64,000 nt of DNA from Wolfiporia cocos. Lineage: Eukaryota > Basidiomycota > Agaricomycetes > Polyporales > Phaeolaceae. Below the pieces are notes generated by a model. The model had not been told where the DNA came from, made no database searches, and was given only the letters and a program-made list of their open reading frames with translations. The translations under genes were made by a program, and so were the position numbers. Of the stretch, positions 34,426-43,616 are shown one piece after another (position 1 is the stretch's first letter; each line of letters starts with the position of its first letter). The stretch covers positions 1,736,001 through 1,800,000 of the forward strand of contig JACCLO010000012.1 of the NCBI GenBank assembly GCA_029448655.1, given 5' to 3'.

Positions 34426-35117
34426 TAAGGCTCCAACCATATAATATACATGTACAGGAAATCAGTAAATATATGGTATATGGTATATACATGGTATATA
34501 CATGGTATATACATGGTTTACATGGTTTTCAGATGGTAGATTTTTCAGACATCTTGACATAGCCATTGCCTTGCCCATATGGCTATGGAGATTGTCTCCT
34601 CCATCAACAACATGCCACAGGTATCAGCACTTGGCTGATGCAAGGGAAAAATTGGTGTTCAGTATTCAACAGCCACACTAGTAGCTGGAATGGCTTAGGA
34701 ATTGTGCACAATGTGTGAGATGATGGGAAACTTTTACACATGAGTCTAATGCATGATGCAATCACTATGTGGGATATTATATAGCATAAACATAAATCTG
34801 ATCTTACCTTCCACCAAATGAGAGGGTAAGCAGAGTGTGTGAATTATGACTTAACATCTTTGCATTTGTGCAGTGGCCACCAGATTGTCCAAATCTCATA
34901 TTGCCACTGCACCATACAATCTGTAAGACACATAACTAGCTCAAGTACATATTCAAAACAACAATTTGAGAGTGTAATATGAATGCATTCACAACAACCA
35001 TATACCATATAATATACCATGTATATACCATGTACTCGGCCATGTGTAAATACATGTATATAGTATATATATAAAACCATGTATACATGGTATATACATT
35101 ATATGGTTGGAGCCTTA
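34426..35117. mobile_element. hAT-type MITE, 692 bp, copy 2
   Basis: Same ends (TAAGGCTCCAACC / GGTTGGAGCCTTA) and similar interior as 32945-33624. The flanks do not show an exact duplication (GGATGGCG versus CTGGACGG), so the site has mutated or rearranged. Confidence 0.87.
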
Positions 35118-35981
35118 CTGGACGGGGGTATCTACCACCACCGGACACACACTGGATGGGGGTACATCCACACCAACAGTTCACCACCTCGGCGGGGGAC
35201 ATAACATACACAAAAAACACAGAAAATTGAAACCCACCCACCACCCCAGTCAAAACACCATCCCAGGAGTGTCCTGGTCTGTTGAGGACGATGTAACGTG
35301 CCGGGGGTAGGGTTGGAGGAAGGAACTGATGACCCAAGATGAGCAAAGCCCAAGAGACAAGGGCATAGCGCAACGACGACCGAGGGAAGCCCAAGGTACG
35401 ACAACAAGGAAGGGGACAGACCAAGGAGGTCAGACCGAGGATGAACGACAACACATACCGAGCGAGGAGCTCACGCATAGACCCGCCGACGAGGAGGGCT
35501 GACGACGACGATTTTTTTCCCACCCTACTGCCCCCATCGACTCACCTCTCGCCATGCAGACGCGTCGCTAGAGATGGGGGTGCATAATACAAAAATCATA
35601 TATTACAGGTAATCTACAGGTGGCGAAGAAAATCCTTACAACCTACAGCGGCGAACACAGAAGTCGTGACATGACACCAACCCTCAAGGGGACCTCATCA
35701 GTCACTAATGCACCCAACCCTACGAGGGGCCCAAGGCGGTAGATTCCCACTACAATCCTACAACGACAGCAACTCCCCCTGCCTTACAACCTCTCGCGGC
35801 AGTAGTTTCCTGCCACAACGACTCTTCTACAAGCCAGTGGTAGTCCCCCCCATCTTACAACATTTCTTTTAACAGATCGCGCTTATGCTGGGAGTACAGC
35901 CCCGCCTACACACATACAAAAACACAAGAAAATATAGGATAAGAATTTGGCATCGAGACGACACGCTAGAGATGGGGGTGA
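35118..35981 (+). other. Probable 3' internal remnant of another LTR element
   Basis: No supported reading frame. A 17-bp sequence CGCTAGAGATGGGGGTG occurs near 35569 and again near 35965. The second copy abuts a TGTCACGAGC LTR start and looks like a polypurine tract; the first may be an internal purine tract or a local duplication. Confidence 0.4.
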
Positions 35982-36725
35982 TGTCACGAGCAAAATTGCC
36001 ATTACCGGCGGCTAGGATATATATGTATAAACGCTACACTAATATATAGGGGGTAGAGCACTATGTTCAGACTTCATTCTGAACTTGGTGTTCTTCCACC
36101 TGCCTCACCCCAGTTAGCTCTGAGGGCTCAGGGTGGTCTTGTCAGTTTACCACACAGCTAACCACCCAGAATGCAGCCTGGCAGGGCCCCCTTATACCTA
36201 GCCAAGGACCCAAGGACCCAGTCCAGTCTGGTGCACCATTACTGGTTGCGCTGGTCTTAGGTAGTGTGCAGATAGGTAGCACATGACCACGGCATGTAGG
36301 TGGGTGACCGCGTAGGCGGCACCTGACCATATGATCACGACACTGCGTCTCCGACGCCTTGTCAATGACTCATCGGTGGCCACCATTACTGGCCTGCCAC
36401 TTAGATAACATAACAACAGTCTTAGCTATGCCTGTAGGGCTGCGCATGGACCAATACATTAGGGCAAGCATATCTAGAGTAGTACTGAAGCCCCTAATGT
36501 ATATAATGATCACACCTGAGGTCTATGCACCTCAGAATGTAGATTCTCATCTGTGGGGGTTATTCCCCCCAGCTCGACTACCTTCTGAGTGCCTCCTCCA
36601 CACCTCGTCTCCCTTGACTGGAAGCCTCTGGCTATATCATCATGCAAGGAGCTCATCCCTTCATCTATGCCAAATCAAGGCCAAGGCCTAGGGATGTTAG
36701 AGTGCAGCTTAGAGGGCCGGTTCGT
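35982..36725 (+). repeat. Probable LTR of a third family (right end unclear)
   Basis: Starts TGTCACGAGC after a purine tract. A TATATAAT box near 36498 is followed by the inverted pair CTGAGGTC...ACCTCAG. The same TATATAAT plus CTGAGGTC / ACCTCAG arrangement occurs near 47735 in the 46183-47961 element. I could not find a matching CA end or target duplication, so the right border is a guess. Confidence 0.4.
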
Positions 36726-36733
36726 CCTGTGAT

Positions 36734-38441
36734 TAGTGATGTGCCAGGCCCGGCTTTGGGCCATAGGCCGGGCCCTACACCACGGCTTGAGACGGCCCAG
36801 GGCCCGGCTTGTGTCTCAAGCCGGGCCGGGCCAAGCCGTGAGCCCCGGGCCTGAAAGCTCTAACGAATAAAATGTCTAGTAACTATGATATAAGGATATA
36901 TATAGTAGCAGTATGCCATATTCCAATGAAGTATGTCTATATTTTTAAATTCAAGCAAGAGGATAGTCCCATGGTGTCACAAGCCAATTTCAAAGCCTAG
37001 TAGAACACCCTAGGTTGACACCCCATTCATGCCATATGCACGCTACAGCACTCTATCCAAGCCCAGCTGGAATCCTACGGCAACGCTAGTAGAAGCCCTC
37101 CGCTATACAGGACACTACGGGCACTAGCAGGCCACCAGCAGTCTAACCCTAAACTCAGTCCAAGTCCCGGCAGCAAGAACCATACGCTGCCTAGTCCCTA
37201 AACCCCGGAGTCACGAACCGACCCCTAGAGTCCAACGGGCTACGATAGCACGATGGTACGCCTTGTACAACTCAGGCTAACCGCCACCGTACACTACGCT
37301 ATACGCCGACTAGGGGCACGGTCTACACTTGCACGTGATCCAGAACATTAAACCTAGCACCTCGCGTCCCCATCATACGGACACTCGCCATTACAGGCAC
37401 TAGACTTATACTCTACGCGTTCACGCTACGGCTTCTCCTCAGTACCATGAACCTCGGAACCTAGGCCGTGAACGATCGACCTTTAGTACGTAACCCTTTG
37501 GGAACATGGACCGCTCGCGCGCTCCCAGACCACACCCTGTATAAACCCTGCCACTGGCACGGCAGAACCCCTATCGACGAGAACCACCGATAGAACCCCG
37601 ATCGACGTAACCTACCGATCATCACCGCCATTACTGGCATAGACCCGACCAACGAGGACCACCGGTCATTATGACGTCACGACCCTGATCGCGGCAGACT
37701 ACGCCCGATCACGGACTTAGAACCCTGCCAGTACTGGCGCACCTTCGATCGACGAGAACCACTGATCGAACCCGACCGATTGGCTATCCCTTTGATCCGA
37801 CCCTTATACGCTACGTCGCCATGGACATCCTCGCATACCCCAGCGCTCCGATGCCATTACCGGCACATAGCTCATAGCCAGTTAGATACCAGTACGTAGA
37901 GACCTCTGAGCCACCGTACCACAACATGTACAAATACATTAGGAGTATATATGCCGGACAGTCTTGAGCGTAAACCTCAGACTTGTCTTGGCCTTTTGTG
38001 CCTTGAGATGCCCGGACCAGGAAGGCGCTTTCATGCGACCCACCTTCCCCCGGTGTGTGTCTTAAGGTTGCGCTTGTGTCACATGGATTGAATTCTTGGT
38101 GCTGAGCTCACTTTTGGGCGCCTATACGATGCCCCATTTGGAAGGCGCGCCACAGAGCACCGTGCCGGTGAAATGATGATTTCACACTATAATTCACTAA
38201 TGATTGAAGATACTGGAGCTTGGCTTTGTCAGAAGATAGTTGGAGAAGGTACGTTATGAGTTTGTGTGGCTACAGTGATGATCATCCTCACAGTGCCAGG
38301 CCCCGGGCAAGCCCCAGGCCGGGCCGGGCCAAGCCCTGGGCCGTCAATGGGGGCCCGGCCTGAGGTTTTGAAAAGCCAAGGCCGTCCAAAGCCGGGCCAA
38401 AGCCGGGGCTTTTGAGCCGGGCCGGGCCTGGCACATCACTA
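36734..38441. mobile_element. hAT-type non-autonomous element carrying a nested solo LTR
   Basis: Perfect 20-bp inverted ends TAGTGATGTGCCAGGCCCGG and its complement, with an exact 8-bp target duplication CCTGTGAT (36726-36733, 38442-38449). The sub-terminal regions are made of GGGCCGGGCC-type repeats. Without the nested LTR and its duplication the element is about 596 bp. Non-coding; the TAGTG start and 8-bp duplication point to hAT. Confidence 0.9.
36975..38081 (+). repeat. Solo LTR of the non-coding element family, nested in hAT element
   Basis: 1107 bp, TGTCACAAGC...GCTTGTGTCA, with target duplication CATGG (36970-36974, 38082-38086). The TATA box and self-primer AGACTTGTCTT are kept. 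Confidence 0.92.
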
Positions 38442-38449
38442 CCTGTGAT

Positions 38450-39276
38450 AGAGAGGGCCAATAGGGTGGTCATAGAGAGGTGGCTCAAGGAGGAAGTCGA
38501 TGGTGTTGACAGAGTCTACAGAGTGATGAGTAGGGGCAGATGATGCAGTACGAGGAGGGGTGGGTTGTGGGGAGGGTGTTTGAGGTGGCATCTCAGGTCA
38601 GTTCAGGATGACACAGACCTACTGGTCTGTGGGACCCACACTAGCGGGGGATCTCCCTAAGCTTCTAACTCCTTATCTCCAGCAGCCAGCAGAAGTGGGG
38701 CGGTGAGTCAGGTGGTATGGTGTCGCTACCAGACTAGCTGACTTGGAGTGAGACGAGGCAGTCAGGCCCAGCAGGCGAATCACACAGAGATGGAGGAGAG
38801 GGGCCTTGTGCCCAAAGTCTTAGAATGAGGAGTACCCCTCATCCTGTCGTACATTATATACAGGTGTGTAGCTACACTATATAACTATTGGCCTACCCTA
38901 AAGGCACAGTCTGTGCACCGTACCTGAAGGTCCACGTGATAGGTAACTACGGTAATGTCTCATGTACATACTGTGACCGTTACATGGTAAAGTGAGCGCG
39001 CACCCCAAGCGCGCACGTACATCTTATATTATCAGTTATCTACTAGGTCTGGTGCTAAAGGAGGAGACGTGAGGTGCTCACGTAGGATACAGGGGTTGTC
39101 GTACATCGTAATAACCCTGTAAATACCTAGAAAATAAGCAGGGCCATGCCACAGTGTAATACTGTAACACAGGACCCAGTGGAGACACAGCTCCAGTCGC
39201 TTCAGGGTGGTGCGGAGGGAGTGTTTGGGAATGTGGTTGAGGTGAGGCATGGGTGGTGTGGTGCGTGGCTTAGGGG
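38450..39276. other. Repeat-rich spacer; minus-strand ORF at its right end
   Basis: No independent gene supported. From about 39032 rightward the minus strand is open as part of the interrupted ORF described at 39032-40303. Confidence 0.35.
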
Positions 39277-39389
39277 TGGAAGGCGAGGGACTTCAGTCAA
39301 TTATCTTAATCTGCCAACTGCCCTTCGCTTAAGAAATCGCAGTTGCGAGCTAGGTTTGCACGCAGATTAATCTACTGTGACAATAAAAT

Positions 39390-39470
39390 GGTACATCCAG
39401 GATTCGAACCAAGGACCTTAGCACAGATGAGAATAACAGCATCGCAGCATAATTAGCCAACTGAGCCATT
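39390..39470 (-). other. tRNA-like module (left, outward), copy 2
   Basis: Minus strand: A box TGGCTCAGTTGG and perfect B box GGTTCGAATCC, as in copy 1. Confidence 0.7.
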
Positions 39471-39767
39471 GTGGCAACAGGTACCATTGACCAATTAAGA
39501 TATATATAACGCAAATTTTACACACAATTTTCGCAAATCATCAAGGCAACTAACTGCTCCAACAAGCGTAAAGAAATCAATGATAGTGGTAGCTTGATTT
39601 ACCATGCTTGACCTGGAGCAACTCACCATGGGAAAGCTGAATACACTGGAATCACAGGTCTTTAGAGGCAGACTCATTTGTATTTGTGTTATGGAAGATG
39701 TTAAACTGCGAAAATGAAGTTTACAAAATACTCTATATATTGCTTAAAATGGGACAGACACTAGTCG

Positions 39768-39852
39768 CACTGTAGCTCAGTTGGCTAATTACGCTGCGAT
39801 GCTGTTATTCTTATCTGCACTAAGGTCCTTGGTTCAAATCCGGCGTGTACCA
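39768..39852 (+). other. tRNA-like module (right, outward), copy 2
   Basis: Plus strand: A box TAGCTCAGTTGG and B box GGTTCAAATCC, followed by a tRNA-like 3' end (GTACCA) and a T run. Confidence 0.7.
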
Positions 39853-40317
39853 TTTTATTATCACAGTAGATTAATCTGCCGCAGTTAGCAGATTAATCTG
39901 CGTGCAAACCTAGCTCGCAACTGCGATTTCTTAAGCGAAGGGCAGTTGGCAGATTAAGATAATTGACTGAAACTCTATGGAAGGCATGGGAGGGGTGGGC
40001 ATAGGGTTGTTGAAGGTAGGTGCTAGGATGGAATTGAGGTGCAGCACAAGGTTGTTGACATCCTGCTGCAAAGTGAGCAGGGAAGGGAGTTCAGTGTGTG
40101 CCAATTTGTTGGCACCATGGGTGATCATGGTGAGGAGGTAGGATATGTATGTCTTCCAAAGAGCAAGAGCGTAGGTTGATGGGGTGGTTTCATGCACCCG
40201 GTGAATGCTTTGGGCAGCATTGAAAAGTAGATTGAAGGTGAAGGTGGCGGGGGTGATGTCGGCAGGGGCTTTCTGGATGCCATTAACGGTGCGTTGGGTG
40301 TTCATGGTGAGGTGGAT

Positions 40318-40398
40318 GATGCGTAGGGGGTGTTGTGTAGGGGGATGGTACGTGAGCGCCTAAGGTGATGGTGGTGGTAGGAGAGAAAGGAGGGCTTG
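40318..40398. repeat. Dispersed repeat, copy 1
   Basis: Shares most of its sequence with 48697-48787, including GGTACGTGAGCGCCTAAGG and a GGTGGTGGTA(A/G)GAGAGAAAGG run. Origin unknown. Confidence 0.6.
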
Positions 40399-40399
40399 T

Positions 40400-40525
40400 C
40401 ACAAGACAGGGGAATTCCACCAGACGTTCTGGCAGTGTACTGCATCTTCAGTTTCGCTTGGGTGCTCCTGAGTGGCACCTGCGCCGCCAGAACGTCTGAT
40501 CGAGACTAGACTAGACTGTCTTGTG
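40400..40525. repeat. Foldback (inverted-repeat) element of about 125 bp
   Basis: The outer arms CACAAGACAG (40400-40409) and CTGTCTTGTG (40516-40525) are complementary. An inner pair CAGACGTTCTGGC / GCCAGAACGTCTG is also complementary. Part of the right arm (GCAGAACGTCTGATCGAGACTA) recurs near 48801-48823. Confidence 0.6.
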
Positions 40526-40685
40526 CTTTGACCACAACAAATAGCATGAGGGACTTCAGTGCCGGAGATGCATCTTTAGAGACACCGTAGATGCATCTGG
40601 GGCACTCTAAGCAATCTTAACACCCAAGCATGCTGCATAGATGCATCTGAATAAAATAAGATGCATCTACGCAAGAAATATTTGT

Positions 40686-40752
40686 GCAGGGTTCGAACAC
40701 CTGACCCGGGATTAGCAAAGTCGCAACCTGTACCGCTTCACCAAATGGTCTT
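40686..40752 (-). other. tRNA-like module (left, outward), third element
   Basis: Minus strand: A box TGGTGAAGCGG (40733-40743) and B box TGTTCGAACCC (40689-40699), 33 bp apart, the normal spacing for a tRNA without intron. The 5' acceptor arm does not pair well with the 3' arm. Confidence 0.65.
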
Positions 40753-41029
40753 GGTATGCAGTCACATACTTGTCAATATGATCCATTTTATGTCCTTTCA
40801 TCGCTGTAGCTGTTAATTGTCAAGTCACACATGTTCCATATTGCCCTGTAGGTAATTTATGACAGCATCCTTACCTCATTGCAGATATATATGGGATGTG
40901 GGATACATCACTAAAGAGATGCATCCTGAGTTCAAGGAACACCTGAGCTTACTGACAGAATGTTAAATTTTAGTACGACCGTTATTATATCAACAACTGA
41001 CTAAATATTTGCACAAGATCTCTCTTTCA

Positions 41030-41110
41030 CCAGCCACTTTAGCTGAGTGGTTTCAGATACTGTTTCGCTGAGGTCTCATGGTTCCTGATTTGATTCCCAG
41101 CTTGTGAGGC
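41030..41110 (+). other. tRNA-like module (right, outward), third element
   Basis: Plus strand: A box TAGCTGAGTGG (41040-41050); the B box is weak (GATTTGATTCCC at 41087-41098). It is not the mirror image of the left module, so the two sides come from different tRNA-like sequences. Confidence 0.5.
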
Positions 41111-41266
41111 TTTATTTTGGTACTAACGGGCGCCTAACTTCGATGACTTAGAGTGTGGGGCAGATGCATCTGCGGTGCCTCTAAAGATGCATCTGTGGCA
41201 CTGAAACTCTACATAGCATCAGTCCATTAAATAGCATCAGTTTATTGACATACAGCCTATCGCGGC

Positions 41267-41637
41267 TGTCACAAGCCGATTTTCTCCAACTTGCTTGCGA
41301 CTAGGAACAACCCTTATCTTATCTAAGCGCCCGCCTATGCGTCACGTGCAAGGACCCCAAACACCCCACATGTGCCTACACAGACCCCGGACACCCTTGA
41401 TGTGGCTCTACACCTACAATAGGGTTTACCATACTCTAAACGGTCTATCAGCTTACGTAATACTGTATAGTAGCCAAACATGTACAAACAGCCTACGAGC
41501 ATATATACCAGCCAGACGAGCAGGGAGCACCCCAGACTCGTCTTGGCCTTTGTTGCCTTGAGTAGCCTCAGATCAGGAATACGCTTTCACGCGAGTAATA
41601 TTCCCCTGAGTAGTTGCTTGAGATAGCGCTTGTGTCA
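41267..41637 (+). repeat. Solo LTR, short (371 bp) related family
   Basis: TGTCACAAGC...GCTTGTGTCA ends and an exact 5-bp target duplication GCGGC (41262-41266, 41638-41642). A CATATATACC box is followed by AGACTCGTCTT, a variant of the self-primer AGACTTGTCTT. Confidence 0.9.
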
Positions 41638-41792
41638 GCGGCCATCTTGTGAACTGGCTCGCCATTCCGCACAGCCCTTAGGAGTCAGGAAGACCCTGTA
41701 ATTTCAAGCCTGCGAGATTGTATCGGTGTCGTGGTTTCATGCTGAGCATTTAGGTTCTTTTCCATCAGTGTGTTTGCAGCAACGGATGGACA

Positions 41793-43490
41793 ATGGACGA
41801 CCGCTCGCCAATGGCGCGTGCTTCCTCTGCACCGTCAAGGAGATGCCTTCTCATTGGACGCACACAGAGCATACCTTTCATCTGTCTCCAGATCACAGAG
41901 ATTCTGGAGAATGTCATCGACCTCGCCATGTTGGGCGAATCTTCCCTAGGGACTGTTGCGAAAGAAGACCGGCATACCCTCTTGGCCATAGCATTGACTT
42001 GCAGGACATTCCTTGAGCCAGCTCTTGATCGACTTTGGCGTACACTAATTCACCTTTGCACGGCTTATCAGGACACTCCCTCAGGACTCTTGGGCCGTGG
42101 TTGGCGGAATCCTTGTCGTGAGCGCGCTGGTATTTCGATATATGATTGCTATCGTCTAATTGACCGCTTGTTCAAGACGCTCGGTAGACAGCTTCCGCCA
42201 AAGCATTGGACGAGACTCAAGTTCTACGCCTCCCGTGTGCGCAATCTCGGATACAATCCCCACAATCCATCAGCCTTGTCGTGGGCAGGTAGTGAGCTAA
42301 TGAAACCCGATCTCGAATTACTCAAAGGCTTTCGGGCTCATAAGCCAGGCTCACCACTGCTCCCAAACCTGCAGCGTCTGTGCTGGACTTCGTCTCAGTG
42401 CAGGCCAGAGGCTGTGCCATATATCGAGCTTTTCATCATACCTTCCCTCAAGGCGCTTACATTCGATTTTTCCCCTCCGTTCAGGCTGCGCACCGACAGC
42501 GGTGTCAATGTCTTTGTCACAACAGTATTGCAACACGTCCGGGAGCGATGCCCCACATTCGCAGAACTGACGATGAAACCATTGCCTTCTTATGATCTCC
42601 TCCACGATCTCCACAATCCTGTCTCGATATCTCACCAAACTCGTGTCCCACGACTTGACGAGGAAGACGTCAAGTGTCTTGCCTCTATACATTCCCTGCG
42701 GCAAGCCTGCATCCGGCTCGCTCACAGCAACGACATTCCCAGGACGCACAATCCCCTTCCTCCCTCTGCATCGCTGCGGATGCTCCACATACTCGTCTCC
42801 TTGCTCCGCTCCTTCCAGGCACTTCTCGAAGCAGCATCCTTCTCTTGTCTCGAGGACATCTCCATCTGCGCAGAACAGACACCGAGCGCCTCCGCGACAC
42901 AGCAGCTCCTCAACCAGCTCGCAGCGCGGTGCGACCGGAGCACACTGCACACCATCAGGCTCTTCGGCGTGCCGTCACAATCGCGCCACCATCCAGCCGA
43001 CGAGCACCGCCTGCCCACCCATGCGCACCCGGTGACCGCGCGCACGCTCGCGGCCTTCTCCCGCATGCGGATCCTCGAGGTCGACAGCGTGGGATTGTAC
43101 GACTTTGACGGCAATTCCGTCACAGAGATGGTGGCCGCGTGGCCGGCGCTGGTCCTGCTGAGCATCGGCACCTTCCAAGGCTCGTGGGCATCCTCGGGCG
43201 TCGCTATCGGGGCACTGTGCCGCGTCCTTGAGGTCTGTCCACGCCTCCAGTTGTGTGGCGTCAAGGTCAGGCTGGACGCAGAGGACGTGAACGAAGAGCG
43301 CTTGGCAGCATGTCAGCCGTTTTTGACACGTGGTCTTGTTTCGCTGGATGGGGGCTCTCCTTGGATTGATAATGAGCAACACAGACGGGCTTGTAAGGAG
43401 ATATTGACGCAGCTGTTCCCCGGTGTACGGAGCATTGGCTGCGGCGGAAGAGAGATTCACAATGAAGGTAGAGAAATGCTACGAATGTGA
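41793..43490 (+). CDS. F-box-like protein, single exon
   Basis: 565 codons, ATG at 41793. Residues about 30-85 look like a fungal F-box: LQITEILENVIDLAML, then LLAIALTCRTFLEPALDRLW. The rest has the Leu-rich, irregular repeat character of LRR-type F-box proteins, seen in large numbers in mushroom genomes. Such proteins hand substrates to SCF ubiquitin ligases through Skp1; the substrate is unknown. Neighbours are a solo LTR on the left and a truncated LTR element starting 127 bp after the stop, so the gene sits alone in transposon DNA. The start could be slightly different if a short upstream intron exists. Confidence 0.78.
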   Translation: MDDRSPMARASSAPSRRCLLIGRTQSIPFICLQITEILENVIDLAMLGESSLGTVAKEDRHTLLAIALTCRTFLEPALDRLWRTLIHLCTAYQDTPSGLLGRGWRNPCRERAGISIYDCYRLIDRLFKTLGRQLPPKHWTRLKFYASRVRNLGYNPHNPSALSWAGSELMKPDLELLKGFRAHKPGSPLLPNLQRLCWTSSQCRPEAVPYIELFIIPSLKALTFDFSPPFRLRTDSGVNVFVTTVLQHVRERCPTFAELTMKPLPSYDLLHDLHNPVSISHQTRVPRLDEEDVKCLASIHSLRQACIRLAHSNDIPRTHNPLPPSASLRMLHILVSLLRSFQALLEAASFSCLEDISICAEQTPSASATQQLLNQLAARCDRSTLHTIRLFGVPSQSRHHPADEHRLPTHAHPVTARTLAAFSRMRILEVDSVGLYDFDGNSVTEMVAAWPALVLLSIGTFQGSWASSGVAIGALCRVLEVCPRLQLCGVKVRLDAEDVNEERLAACQPFLTRGLVSLDGGSPWIDNEQHRRACKEILTQLFPGVRSIGCGGREIHNEGREMLRM

Positions 43491-43616
43491 AATAGTCTCT
43501 CTTGTGGAGTAGACGAATCCTTCAACCTCCCCATGCTTCGGAAACCCACATATAGGTGGAGGTGGTAGTCACAAAGGCTGGCTCTCATTGCTGTCGGCGT
43601 GTTCAGATATCGTTCG

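Larger units (their letters stand above)
39285..39977. mobile_element. hAT-like miniature element with tRNA-like modules, copy 2
   Basis: 693 bp, GAGGGACTTCAG...CTGAAACTCTA, with an exact 8-bp target duplication TGGAAGGC (39277-39284, 39978-39985). Its interior is highly similar to copy 1 at 19886-20579 but inverted. tRNA-like modules point outward on both sides: left A/B boxes at 39457-39468 / 39400-39410 (minus); right at 39773-39784 / 39831-39841 (plus). Confidence 0.92.
39032..40303 (-). pseudogene. Hypothetical ORF interrupted by a hAT-like element
   Basis: On the minus strand an ATG-started frame from about 40303 (MNTQRTVNGIQKAPADITPA) runs to the insertion at 39977. After removal of the element and one target copy, the same frame continues (PSTPKPRTTPPMPHLNHIPK) to a stop near 39032, about 190 codons. 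Frame preservation across the site suggests a real former coding region, possibly from another transposon. No family recognised. Confidence 0.4.
40548..41211. mobile_element. hAT-like miniature element with tRNA-like modules, distinct subfamily
   Basis: 664 bp. Ends GAGGGACTTCAGTG / CACTGAAACTCTA match the other two elements, but the interior differs. The sub-terminal repeats are built of AGATGCATC units. Target duplication is AATAGCAT / CATAGCAT (40540-40547, 41212-41219), 7 of 8 bases. Two outward tRNA-like modules are again present. No open frame of note. Confidence 0.87.

Noticed and set aside
33000..35100. CRISPR-like spaced repeats
   Set aside because: The TGGTATATACA repeats have no regular spacers and belong to the hairpin arms of two MITEs; a fungal genome is not expected to carry CRISPR.
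42351..43460. Antisense ORFs of 140-200 codons within the F-box gene
   Set aside because: Cys/Arg-rich mirror readings of a Leu- and Ser-rich coding sequence; no start context or family.
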